From NCBI GenBank assembly GCA_003694465.1, contig RFKM01000201.1, forward strand, positions 1 through 11,960: a stretch of DNA of 11,960 nucleotides, written 5' to 3'. Positions 6,526 through 11,960 of this stretch are shown piece by piece. Origin of the DNA: Alphaproteobacteria bacterium. Its GTDB lineage: Bacteria; Pseudomonadota; Alphaproteobacteria; Rhodobacterales; Rhodobacteraceae. Each line of letters starts with the position of its first letter. Positions within the stretch are counted from its first letter, which is position 1. The notes beneath the pieces were generated by a model. That model did no database searches. It worked only from the letters and a program-made list of their open reading frames with translations, and was not told where the DNA came from. Position numbers and translations under genes: made by a program.

Positions 6526-8409
6526 ATGAGCACGCCTTCGACGCCAGACGCCGGGAAAGAGGCCCCGCCCCGCACCGGGCACGAGGTGATCGCCGACTAC
6601 GTCAAGCGCCTCGACAATTCGCCCGGCGTCTATCGCATGCTCGATGCCAAAGGGCGCGTGCTCTATGTCGGCAAGGCGAAGAACCTGAAGAAGCGGGTGG
6701 CCAACTATGCCAAGCCCACGGGCCATTCGGCGCGCATTGCCCGGATGATCTCGCAGACCGCTTCGATGATGTTCCTGACCACCCGCTCGGAGACCGAGGC
6801 GCTGCTGCTCGAACAGAACCTGATCAAGCAGCTCAAGCCGCATTTCAACGTGCTGTTGCGCGACGACAAGTCGTTCCCCAACATCCTCGTCACCGACCAC
6901 CCCTTCCCGCAGATCCGCAAGCATCGCGGCGCCCGCAGGGACAAGGGCCACTATTACGGCCCCTTCGCCAGCGCCGATGCGGTGAACCGCACCCTGAACC
7001 AGCTGCAACGGGTGTTCCAGCTGCGCAACTGCTCCGACGCGACGTTCGAGAGCCGCACCCGCCCCTGCCTGCTCTACCAGATCAAGCGCTGCGCCGGACC
7101 CTGCGCCGGCCGGATCGACGAAGCGGGTTACCGGGCACTCGTGCGCGATGCCGAGGCCTTCCTTTCGGGGCGCACGACACGGATCCAGGAAGAGCTCGCC
7201 GCGCAGATGCAGGCCGCCTCCGAAGCGCTGGAATTCGAGCGCGCCGCCGCCCTGCGCGACCGGATCCAGGCCCTCACCCAGGTGCAGGCGAGCCAGGGCA
7301 TCAACCCGAGGGGCGTCGGCGAGGCCGACGTGATCGCGCTGCACATGGAAGGCGGACAAGCCTGTGTGCAGGTGTTCTTCATCCGCGCCCACCAGAACTG
7401 GGGCAACAGCGATTTCTACCCGCGCACGGGCGCCGGCGCCGGCGAATCGGAGGTGCTGCAGGCCTTCGTCGGGCAGTTCTATGACCAGAAGCCGCCGCCG
7501 CGGCTGATCCTGCTCTCGCACCCGCTCGAAGACCCGGAGCTGATGGCGCAGATGCTCTCGGAAAAGGCCGGGCGCAAGGTCGAGCTGGCGGTGCCCCTTC
7601 GCGGCGAAAAGGCCGAGCTCGTGGCCAATGCCGCCCGCAACGCCCGTGAAAGCCTCGGGCGGCGGATGTCGGAAAGCGCTACCCAGCGCCGGCTGCTCGA
7701 AGGGCTTGCCGAGGCCTTCGGCCTCGACGCCCCGCCCCGGCGCATCGAGGTGTATGACAACTCGCACATCCAGGGCGCCCATGCCGTCGGGGCGATGATC
7801 GTCGCCGGGCCCGAGGGCTTCATCAAGGGCCAGTATCGCAAGTTCAACATCCGCAGCGAAAAGCTCACCCCGGGCGACGATTTCGGGATGATGAAGGAAG
7901 TGCTCACCCGCCGCTTCAGCCGGCTTCTGAAGGAAGACCCGAAGCGCGAAAGCGGGCAATGGCCCGATCTCCTGGTGATCGACGGCGGCGCCGGGCAGGT
8001 CTCGGCGGTGCACGAGATCCTGCAGCAGCTCGGCGTTGACGATATCGCCATGGTCGGCGTGGCCAAGGGGGTCGACCGCGACGCCGGCAAGGAGGAGTTC
8101 CACCGCGTCGGCGCGCGCCCCTTCGCCCTGAAGCGCAACGACCCGGTGCTCTACTTCGTCCAGCGCCTGCGCGACGAGGCCCACCGCTTTGCCATCGGCA
8201 GCCATCGGCAGAAACGCGCCCGGGCGATCGGGGCAACCCCGCTCGACGACATCCCCGGCGTCGGCGCCACCCGGAAGCGCGCCCTGTTGCAGCATTTCGG
8301 CTCGGCCAAGGCGGTGAGCCGCGCCAGCCTCGATGACCTGAAGGCCGCCCCCGGCATTTCGGCGCGTCTGGCCGAAACGATCCACGCCCATTTCCACGAG
8401 CAGGGCTGA
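6526..8409 (+). CDS. uvrC: UvrABC system protein C (excinuclease subunit)
   Basis: The 627-residue protein has all UvrC domains in order. The N-terminal GIY-YIG nuclease (about 30-110; GVY 34-36, YVGK 47-50, Arg57) makes the 3' incision. A Cys-containing region follows around 166-192 ([25 protein letters not shown]). The UVR motif lies near 225-255 ([17 protein letters not shown]) and contacts UvrB. The RNase H-like nuclease carries Asp411 (VYDNSH), Asp486 (VIDGG) and His553 (RDEAHRF) for the 5' incision, and the C-terminus has tandem helix-hairpin-helix motifs (about 573-625). It acts in nucleotide excision repair with UvrA, UvrB and UvrD. It is slightly longer than E. coli UvrC because of an extra N-terminal stretch of about 20 residues. 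No clear Shine-Dalgarno precedes ATG 6526. No alphaproteobacterial SOS box (GTTC-N7-GTTC) was found upstream. Confidence 0.98.
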   Translation: MSTPSTPDAGKEAPPRTGHEVIADYVKRLDNSPGVYRMLDAKGRVLYVGKAKNLKKRVANYAKPTGHSARIARMISQTASMMFLTTRSETEALLLEQNLIKQLKPHFNVLLRDDKSFPNILVTDHPFPQIRKHRGARRDKGHYYGPFASADAVNRTLNQLQRVFQLRNCSDATFESRTRPCLLYQIKRCAGPCAGRIDEAGYRALVRDAEAFLSGRTTRIQEELAAQMQAASEALEFERAAALRDRIQALTQVQASQGINPRGVGEADVIALHMEGGQACVQVFFIRAHQNWGNSDFYPRTGAGAGESEVLQAFVGQFYDQKPPPRLILLSHPLEDPELMAQMLSEKAGRKVELAVPLRGEKAELVANAARNARESLGRRMSESATQRRLLEGLAEAFGLDAPPRRIEVYDNSHIQGAHAVGAMIVAGPEGFIKGQYRKFNIRSEKLTPGDDFGMMKEVLTRRFSRLLKEDPKRESGQWPDLLVIDGGAGQVSAVHEILQQLGVDDIAMVGVAKGVDRDAGKEEFHRVGARPFALKRNDPVLYFVQRLRDEAHRFAIGSHRQKRARAIGATPLDDIPGVGATRKRALLQHFGSAKAVSRASLDDLKAAPGISARLAETIHAHFHEQG

Positions 8410-8472
8410 GGGGGTGGCCGGCTCGGCTCAAGAGTGCTTTTCCACCCGAGCAGAACCGGCTATTCATCGCTC

Positions 8473-9144
8473 ATGCGCTGGACCGTTCCCAATATCCTGA
8501 CCATTGCCCGGCTGCTGGCGGTGCCGCTCATCCCGGTGATGTTCCTGTTCTTTTCCCGCCCATGGGCCGACTGGTATGCGATGAGCCTGTTCATCGTCGC
8601 CTCGGTCACCGATTACCTCGACGGCTATCTCGCCCGGGCATGGAAGCTCGAAACCCTGTTCGGCGCGGCGATGGACCCGATCGCCGACAAGGCGCTGGTG
8701 ATGATCGCGCTGCTGGTCATCAACGGATATGCCGGGCTCACGCCCTGGATCATGTTGCCCTCGGCGATCATCATCTATCGCGAGGTGTTCGTTTCGGGCC
8801 TGCGCGAAAGCCTCGGCGACCGGGCGCGGGCGCTCAAGGTGACGAGACTCGCCAAGTGGAAGACCACCAGCCAGATGGTGGCGATCACGCTGATCTTTGC
8901 CAAGAGCCTGTTCGAGCATTACGTGGTGATGCATTCCATGGGCATGGACGAGGCCACGATCCGGGGCGTCTTTGCCGGCGAAATCGCCGACGAGATGGGG
9001 CTGGTCTGGAAGGCAAAGGCGATGGCCTGGACGGGAAATGCCGGGATCGTGCTGCTCTGGGCGGCGGCACTTCTGACCATGCTCACCGGGTGGGATTATT
9101 TCCGCAAGGCCCTGCCGTTCCTGAGGGAGAAACCCGATGATTGA
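8473..9144 (+). CDS. pgsA: CDP-diacylglycerol--glycerol-3-phosphate 3-phosphatidyltransferase
   Basis: The 223-residue membrane protein contains the complete CDP-alcohol phosphotransferase motif D-x2-DG-x2-AR-x8-G-x3-D-x3-D, with Asp47, Asp50, Gly51, Ala54, Arg55, Gly64, Asp68 and Asp72. It starts with the typical WTVPNILTIARLLAVPLI. It transfers the phosphatidyl group from CDP-diacylglycerol to glycerol-3-phosphate, giving phosphatidylglycerophosphate, the precursor of phosphatidylglycerol and cardiolipin, at the inner membrane. It is about 40 residues longer than the E. coli enzyme, mainly from an insertion around 155-190 before the last membrane segment. I chose ATG 8473 because MRWTVPN matches family N-termini. 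The GTG at 8434 would add 13 residues. The 3' end overlaps moaD by 8 bp. Confidence 0.95.
   Translation: MRWTVPNILTIARLLAVPLIPVMFLFFSRPWADWYAMSLFIVASVTDYLDGYLARAWKLETLFGAAMDPIADKALVMIALLVINGYAGLTPWIMLPSAIIIYREVFVSGLRESLGDRARALKVTRLAKWKTTSQMVAITLIFAKSLFEHYVVMHSMGMDEATIRGVFAGEIADEMGLVWKAKAMAWTGNAGIVLLWAAALLTMLTGWDYFRKALPFLREKPDD
9124..9129 (+). promoter_or_regulatory. Ribosome binding site of moaD
   Basis: AGGGAG within the last codons of pgsA lies 7 nt before the moaD ATG at 9137. It supports that start and independent re-initiation despite the 8-bp gene overlap. Confidence 0.65.
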
Positions 9145-9385
9145 CGTTCTCTATTTCGCCTGGGTGCGCGAGCGCATCGGCGAGCCGCGCGAGCGGATCG
9201 AAACCGAGGCCCGCACCGTGGCCGAACTGGTCGAGGAGCTGCGCGGGCGCGAATTGCGCTACCAGCTCGCCTTCGAAGATCTTTCGGCCCTGCGCTGCGC
9301 CCTCGATCAGGAACTGGCCGATTTCGACGCCCCGCTCGACGGGGTGCGCGAGGTGGCCTTCTTCCCGCCGATGACGGGGGGCTGA
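9137..9385 (+). CDS. moaD: Molybdopterin synthase sulfur carrier subunit
   Basis: This 82-residue ubiquitin-like protein starts with IDVLYFAWVRERIG and ends in the diagnostic Gly-Gly (FFPPMTGG). The C-terminal glycine is activated by a MoeB-type enzyme and carries the thiocarboxylate sulfur used to make the dithiolene of molybdopterin. It overlaps the end of pgsA by 8 bp and is followed by moaE after one base, so the two subunits of the synthase are produced together. Linkage of uvrC, pgsA, moaD and moaE is common in alphaproteobacteria. Confidence 0.96.
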   Translation: MIDVLYFAWVRERIGEPRERIETEARTVAELVEELRGRELRYQLAFEDLSALRCALDQELADFDAPLDGVREVAFFPPMTGG

Positions 9386-9386
9386 G

Positions 9387-9839
9387 ATGGGGCGGGTTCG
9401 GGTTCAGTCCGAAGATTTCGACCCCGCCACCGAACTGGCCGGGTTCGGGGCCGAGGGCGATGTTGGCGCCATTGTCACCTTTTCGGGAATCGTGCGCGGC
9501 ACCGGCGGGCTCTCGCGCATGGAAATCGAGCATTACCCGGGCATGACGCAATCGGCGATCGAGAAGATCGTCGCCGAGGCCGAACGGCGCTGGGCGCTTG
9601 ACGATTGCCTCGTCATCCATCGCCACGGCGAGATGGTCCCGGGCGAACGGATCATGATGGTTGCCACCGCCAGCCGCCACCGACAGGACGCCTTTGCCGC
9701 CGCCGAATTCCTGATGGATTATCTCAAGTCCCGCGCGCCGTTCTGGAAAAAGGAATTCGGCCCCGATGGCGCTGCCTGGGTGGCGGCGAAAGACAGCGAC
9801 GAGGCCGCGCTCACCCGCTGGTCCGCCTCGGAGGGCTGA
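9387..9839 (+). CDS. moaE: Molybdopterin synthase catalytic subunit
   Basis: The 150-residue protein has the family's conserved blocks: TFSGIVRG (31-38), IEHYPGMT (47-54), VIHRHGEMVPGE (76-87), TASRHR (94-99) and MDYLKSRAPFWKKE (110-123). Lys114 and Lys121 correspond to the active-site Lys119 and Lys126 of E. coli MoaE. With two MoaD subunits it converts precursor Z (cyclic pyranopterin monophosphate) to molybdopterin. It starts one base after the moaD stop, with no separate Shine-Dalgarno of note. The remaining molybdenum cofactor genes are not in this window. Confidence 0.97.
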   Translation: MGRVRVQSEDFDPATELAGFGAEGDVGAIVTFSGIVRGTGGLSRMEIEHYPGMTQSAIEKIVAEAERRWALDDCLVIHRHGEMVPGERIMMVATASRHRQDAFAAAEFLMDYLKSRAPFWKKEFGPDGAAWVAAKDSDEAALTRWSASEG

Positions 9840-9886
9840 CGGCGTGGGCCGGTCAAAAGGCACCGGGCGCCCTCCGCACCCCCGCC

Positions 9887-10621
9887 ATGCCCGCTAGCCC
9901 CGCGCCAAGGTTTCTGCACCGCGGGCCTCATCTCGAGGTCAGCCTGCGCGGCGATTCCGCCGAGTCGCTGCTCGTGACCTTCGATCACTGGCGCCATGAC
10001 AAGGCCGGATTCACCGAGATGCCGGGCGAGACCGGCTACAGCCGCGGCGGCCACACCCATCTGCACATTTCGACCAGCGCCAACGACTGGTTTCTCAACC
10101 CCGACATGCCCAAGGCCCTCTTGAAGATCGCCCGTTTTGCCGAGGGCTTCTCCCGGCGCGCGGCGCTGGCCTTCAGCATGGGCGGCTTCGGGGCGCTGCT
10201 CGTCTCGCGGGTGGTGGCCTTCGACCGGGTGCTGCTGGTCTCGCCCCATGCGACATGGTCGCCCGACGACCCGCCCCATGACGACCGCTATCATGCCGAG
10301 GTGCGCGATGCCGCCTTCGCCCGCGCGGCCAGTGACATGGTGCATGCCAGCCTGAAGATGGATGCCGAATGCGTCATCCTGCTCGATTCCACCAGCCCCT
10401 TCGACAGCGACCATGCCGCGGCGGCGGCGCGGCTGTTCACCCGCGCCCGCCTTGTCGATCTGAAGGGCGGCGGGCATCCGGCCACCGACCTTCTCAAACA
10501 GGCCGGCCGGTTCGGTCTGGTGCCGAAGGCGTTGCTTGCAGACCGGATCGACGAAAGTCGCATCGTCGAAACCCATTACAAGCTGCGCGCCGCGCGGCAG
10601 GAACGGCCCCTCAGGAGCTGA
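9887..10621 (+). CDS. Uncharacterised alpha/beta-hydrolase-like protein
   Basis: The 244-residue protein has no close family that I recognise. Ser97 sits in a nucleophile-elbow-like motif, LAFSMGGFGALLVSR (94-108), in which the usual first Gly of GxSxG is Ala or Phe. Asp173 or Asp175 (DSTSPFDSD) and His197 (KGGGHPATD) are in the right order for a Ser-Asp-His triad. The N-terminal part contains a conspicuous polar and His-rich stretch (GGHTHLHISTSANDWF, 54-69). There is no signal peptide or membrane segment, so it is probably cytoplasmic. It starts 47 bp after moaE without a clear Shine-Dalgarno. The 3' end overlaps the convergent minus-strand gene by 11 bp. A hydrolase or esterase fold is likely, but the substrate is unknown and proximity to moaE need not mean a link. 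Confidence 0.75.
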   Translation: MPASPAPRFLHRGPHLEVSLRGDSAESLLVTFDHWRHDKAGFTEMPGETGYSRGGHTHLHISTSANDWFLNPDMPKALLKIARFAEGFSRRAALAFSMGGFGALLVSRVVAFDRVLLVSPHATWSPDDPPHDDRYHAEVRDAAFARAASDMVHASLKMDAECVILLDSTSPFDSDHAAAAARLFTRARLVDLKGGGHPATDLLKQAGRFGLVPKALLADRIDESRIVETHYKLRAARQERPLRS

Positions 10622-10940
10622 CGCTGCTCTGTTCGATATAGGCGCGCAGTTCCTCGGCCTCGGTGCGGGCATCGCGCAGCCCGTCCATCGCCGCGCGCAG
10701 TTCCGCCTCGGTCTGGTGCAGCTGGTTGGAAAGCTCGGCCTCGCGCTGCTGCAGATAGGCAATCGCCTGATCGCGGGTCTCCTCGGCCTCATGTAGCGCC
10801 TGTGCGAGGCGGTCGATCTCGCTCATGTCGGCCGAGGCGACCCGCGTGAAGCGATGGATCAGCCAATGCGCGAACCAGCCCATCGCGAAGGCGAGAAACA
10901 GGATGATCGCGGTGACGATGATGAACTCGGTCCGGTTCAT
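10611..10940 (-). CDS. Small membrane-anchored coiled-coil protein, function unknown
   Basis: This 109-residue protein has one N-terminal transmembrane helix (about 6-28, FIIVTAIILFLAFAMGWFAH). A long Ala/Glu/Gln/Arg-rich helix follows over about 38-104, with heptad-like spacing of Leu and Ala (SEIDRLAQALHEAEETRDQA, then YLQQREAELSNQLHQTEAEL), strongly suggesting a coiled coil. The start ATG at 10940-10938 is preceded by a good Shine-Dalgarno. It follows the OmpA-family gene by 18 bp on the same strand and is likely co-transcribed. The orientation is probably N-out with a cytoplasmic coil, but this is not certain. No named family is recognised. A role in envelope organisation is suggested only by its neighbour. 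Confidence 0.8.
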   Translation of the reverse strand: MNRTEFIIVTAIILFLAFAMGWFAHWLIHRFTRVASADMSEIDRLAQALHEAEETRDQAIAYLQQREAELSNQLHQTEAELRAAMDGLRDARTEAEELRAYIEQSSVSS

Positions 10941-10946
10941 GCCATT

Positions 10947-10954
10947 CTCCCCTC
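10947..10954 (-). promoter_or_regulatory. Ribosome binding site of the coiled-coil protein gene
   Basis: On the minus strand GAGGGGAG lies 6 nt before the ATG at 10940. It confirms the start of this small gene and that it is translated on its own initiation signal, in the 18-bp gap after the OmpA-family stop. Confidence 0.65.
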
Positions 10955-10958
10955 GGGC

Positions 10959-11960
10959 CTATCCGTCTTGCGCCGGGCGCGGTTTCGGCCGGATGCCCTT
11001 CAGCTCCGGGTCTACGACGCGCGGGGGCGCGGGCTCAACCGTTTCCTCTGCCGGCGCTTCGCCATCGGCCGGCGCTTCGGCGGCGGCAGCCGCTTCGCCG
11101 CCCGAGGCCTCTGCCGTCGCGTCCTGGCCCGCCCCCTCGGGCGCGCCGGCAGCGTCTTCCGATGCCGCCGGGGGCTCTTCGCCCGCCGCGGCACCTTTTG
11201 CCGGTTCCTCGCCGATCAGGTGGAACTCGATCCGCCGGTTCGCCTCGCGCCCCTGCTCGGTGCCATTGTCGGCAATCGGGTTCTCTTCGCCATAGCCGTG
11301 GGCCTTCAGGTTCGAGGTCAGCACCCGGCGCGCCAGAAGGGCGGTCAGAACCGCCTCCGCCCGGCGCTGCGAAAGCGCCTTGTTCATTTCCTCGCGGCCC
11401 TGGCTGTCGGTGTAGCCGGCGATCTCCATCGCCACGTCGGGGCAGGATTTCAGGATCTCGGCAATCCGGTCAAGCGTGCGGGCCGAGCTGAGGTCGATGG
11501 TCGACGAGCCCGGCGCGAAGGTGATCTTCTGTTCGTCCAGAACGCCACGGATCGAGGCGGCGCATTCTTCCGGGGTCGGCATCGCGGCGACGGGGTCGAG
11601 CTTTTCCTCGTAGCGCACATCGACGCGGAAATTCTCGGCCTCCCCCAGCTTGTCGGACAACAGGCGCGAGATCTCGGCCGAGGCGTCGGCGTGGCCCGAG
11701 GCGCCCCGAACCTCGACAAGGTCGGGCTGCACGATCGCCACACCGTTCGCCAGCTGGTCGAGCGCCTCGAGCGCGGCCAGCGCGCGCGCCGCCCATCCCG
11801 CCGGCAGGTCGGGATCGAGGCGCATCGCGGCATGGACGTTCTCGACCCCGAAACGCGCCTCGGCATAGCTGGTGAGCACCGCTCTTTCGCGGGCATCGGT
11901 GGCCCGACCGCGCAGTTGCACCAGCCCCTCGGGGCTGAGGGTGGCAAGAAATTCCGGCGG
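10959..11960 (-). CDS. OmpA-family protein with peptidoglycan-binding domain (5' end outside window)
   Basis: The minus-strand frame is open to the right edge of the window, so the N-terminus and any signal peptide are missing. The GTG at 11921 is an internal Val codon. The visible 333 residues begin with two BON-like repeats (around LVQLRGRATDARERAVLTSY and QPDLVEVRGASGHADASAEI). An OmpA C-terminal domain follows, from about ITFAPGSSTIDLSSARTLDR to NRRIEFHLIG. It has the peptidoglycan-contacting Asp in GYTDSQG (codon 11408-11406), the NKALSQRRAEAVLTAL signature and the Arg pair in REANRRIEF. After the domain is an unusual Ala/Glu/Pro-rich tail of about 85 residues ending in PKPRPAQDG. The protein probably anchors the envelope to peptidoglycan. 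A small coiled-coil gene follows 18 bp downstream. Confidence 0.88.
   Translation of the reverse strand, partial: PPEFLATLSPEGLVQLRGRATDARERAVLTSYAEARFGVENVHAAMRLDPDLPAGWAARALAALEALDQLANGVAIVQPDLVEVRGASGHADASAEISRLLSDKLGEAENFRVDVRYEEKLDPVAAMPTPEECAASIRGVLDEQKITFAPGSSTIDLSSARTLDRIAEILKSCPDVAMEIAGYTDSQGREEMNKALSQRRAEAVLTALLARRVLTSNLKAHGYGEENPIADNGTEQGREANRRIEFHLIGEEPAKGAAAGEEPPAASEDAAGAPEGAGQDATAEASGGEAAAAAEAPADGEAPAEETVEPAPPRVVDPELKGIRPKPRPAQDG

Noticed and set aside
6313..8397. 694-codon open frame on the minus strand opposite uvrC
   Set aside because: It is an antisense shadow produced by the strong G/C third-position bias. uvrC on the plus strand has every expected domain and catalytic residue, while the minus frame shows no recognisable domain and is rich in His, Gly and Arg.
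8412..8448. Hairpin GGGTGG/CCACCC between uvrC and pgsA
   Set aside because: It has a 6-bp stem with a loop of more than 20 bases and no following T-tract. It is not convincing as a terminator or regulator.

Overview
The window comes from a high-G+C alphaproteobacterium, most likely a member of the Rhodobacteraceae (Rhodobacter/Paracoccus-like). This is inferred from the strong G/C bias at third codon positions, the protein sequences, and the gene orders dnaX-ybaB-recR and uvrC-pgsA-moaD-moaE. No database search was run. Most of the window is core chromosome. I see no insertion sequence, CRISPR array, tRNA, rRNA, phage gene or toxin-antitoxin pair.

Layout, plus strand unless stated. Positions 1-639 hold the C-terminal end of dnaX (DNA polymerase III tau subunit). 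After a short gap with a plausible sigma-70 promoter come ybaB and recR (recombination repair), tightly coupled. Next is a two-gene ABC-2 type exporter, an ATPase and a permease with an ATGA overlap. A third block (3481-6225) contains a short S49 serine peptidase, a 54-residue membrane/zinc-ribbon protein, a YrbG-type Ca2+/Na+ antiporter and a short-chain reductase. These genes are overlapping or nearly touching, so they probably form one transcription unit. The reductase carries the Asp-Tyr-Lys triad of pteridine reductases.

Positions 6226-6525 are the only substantial non-coding gap. It contains an AT-rich island of about 26% G+C over 6301-6380, a 30-bp imperfect dyad, and a consensus DnaA box that overlaps a 15-bp palindrome. 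Downstream lie uvrC (nucleotide excision repair), pgsA (phosphatidylglycerophosphate synthase), and moaD and moaE (the two subunits of molybdopterin synthase). An uncharacterised alpha/beta-hydrolase-like gene follows.

The last part, 10611-11960, is on the minus strand. It encodes the C-terminal part of an OmpA-family protein and, just downstream of it, a small membrane-anchored coiled-coil protein. Their unit converges on the hydrolase gene, and the two stop codons overlap by 11 bp.

I found no convincing novel multi-gene system. The points most worth a second look are the AT-rich regulatory gap before uvrC, the 54-aa zinc-ribbon protein, the PTR1/FolM-like reductase, and the OmpA plus coiled-coil pair.
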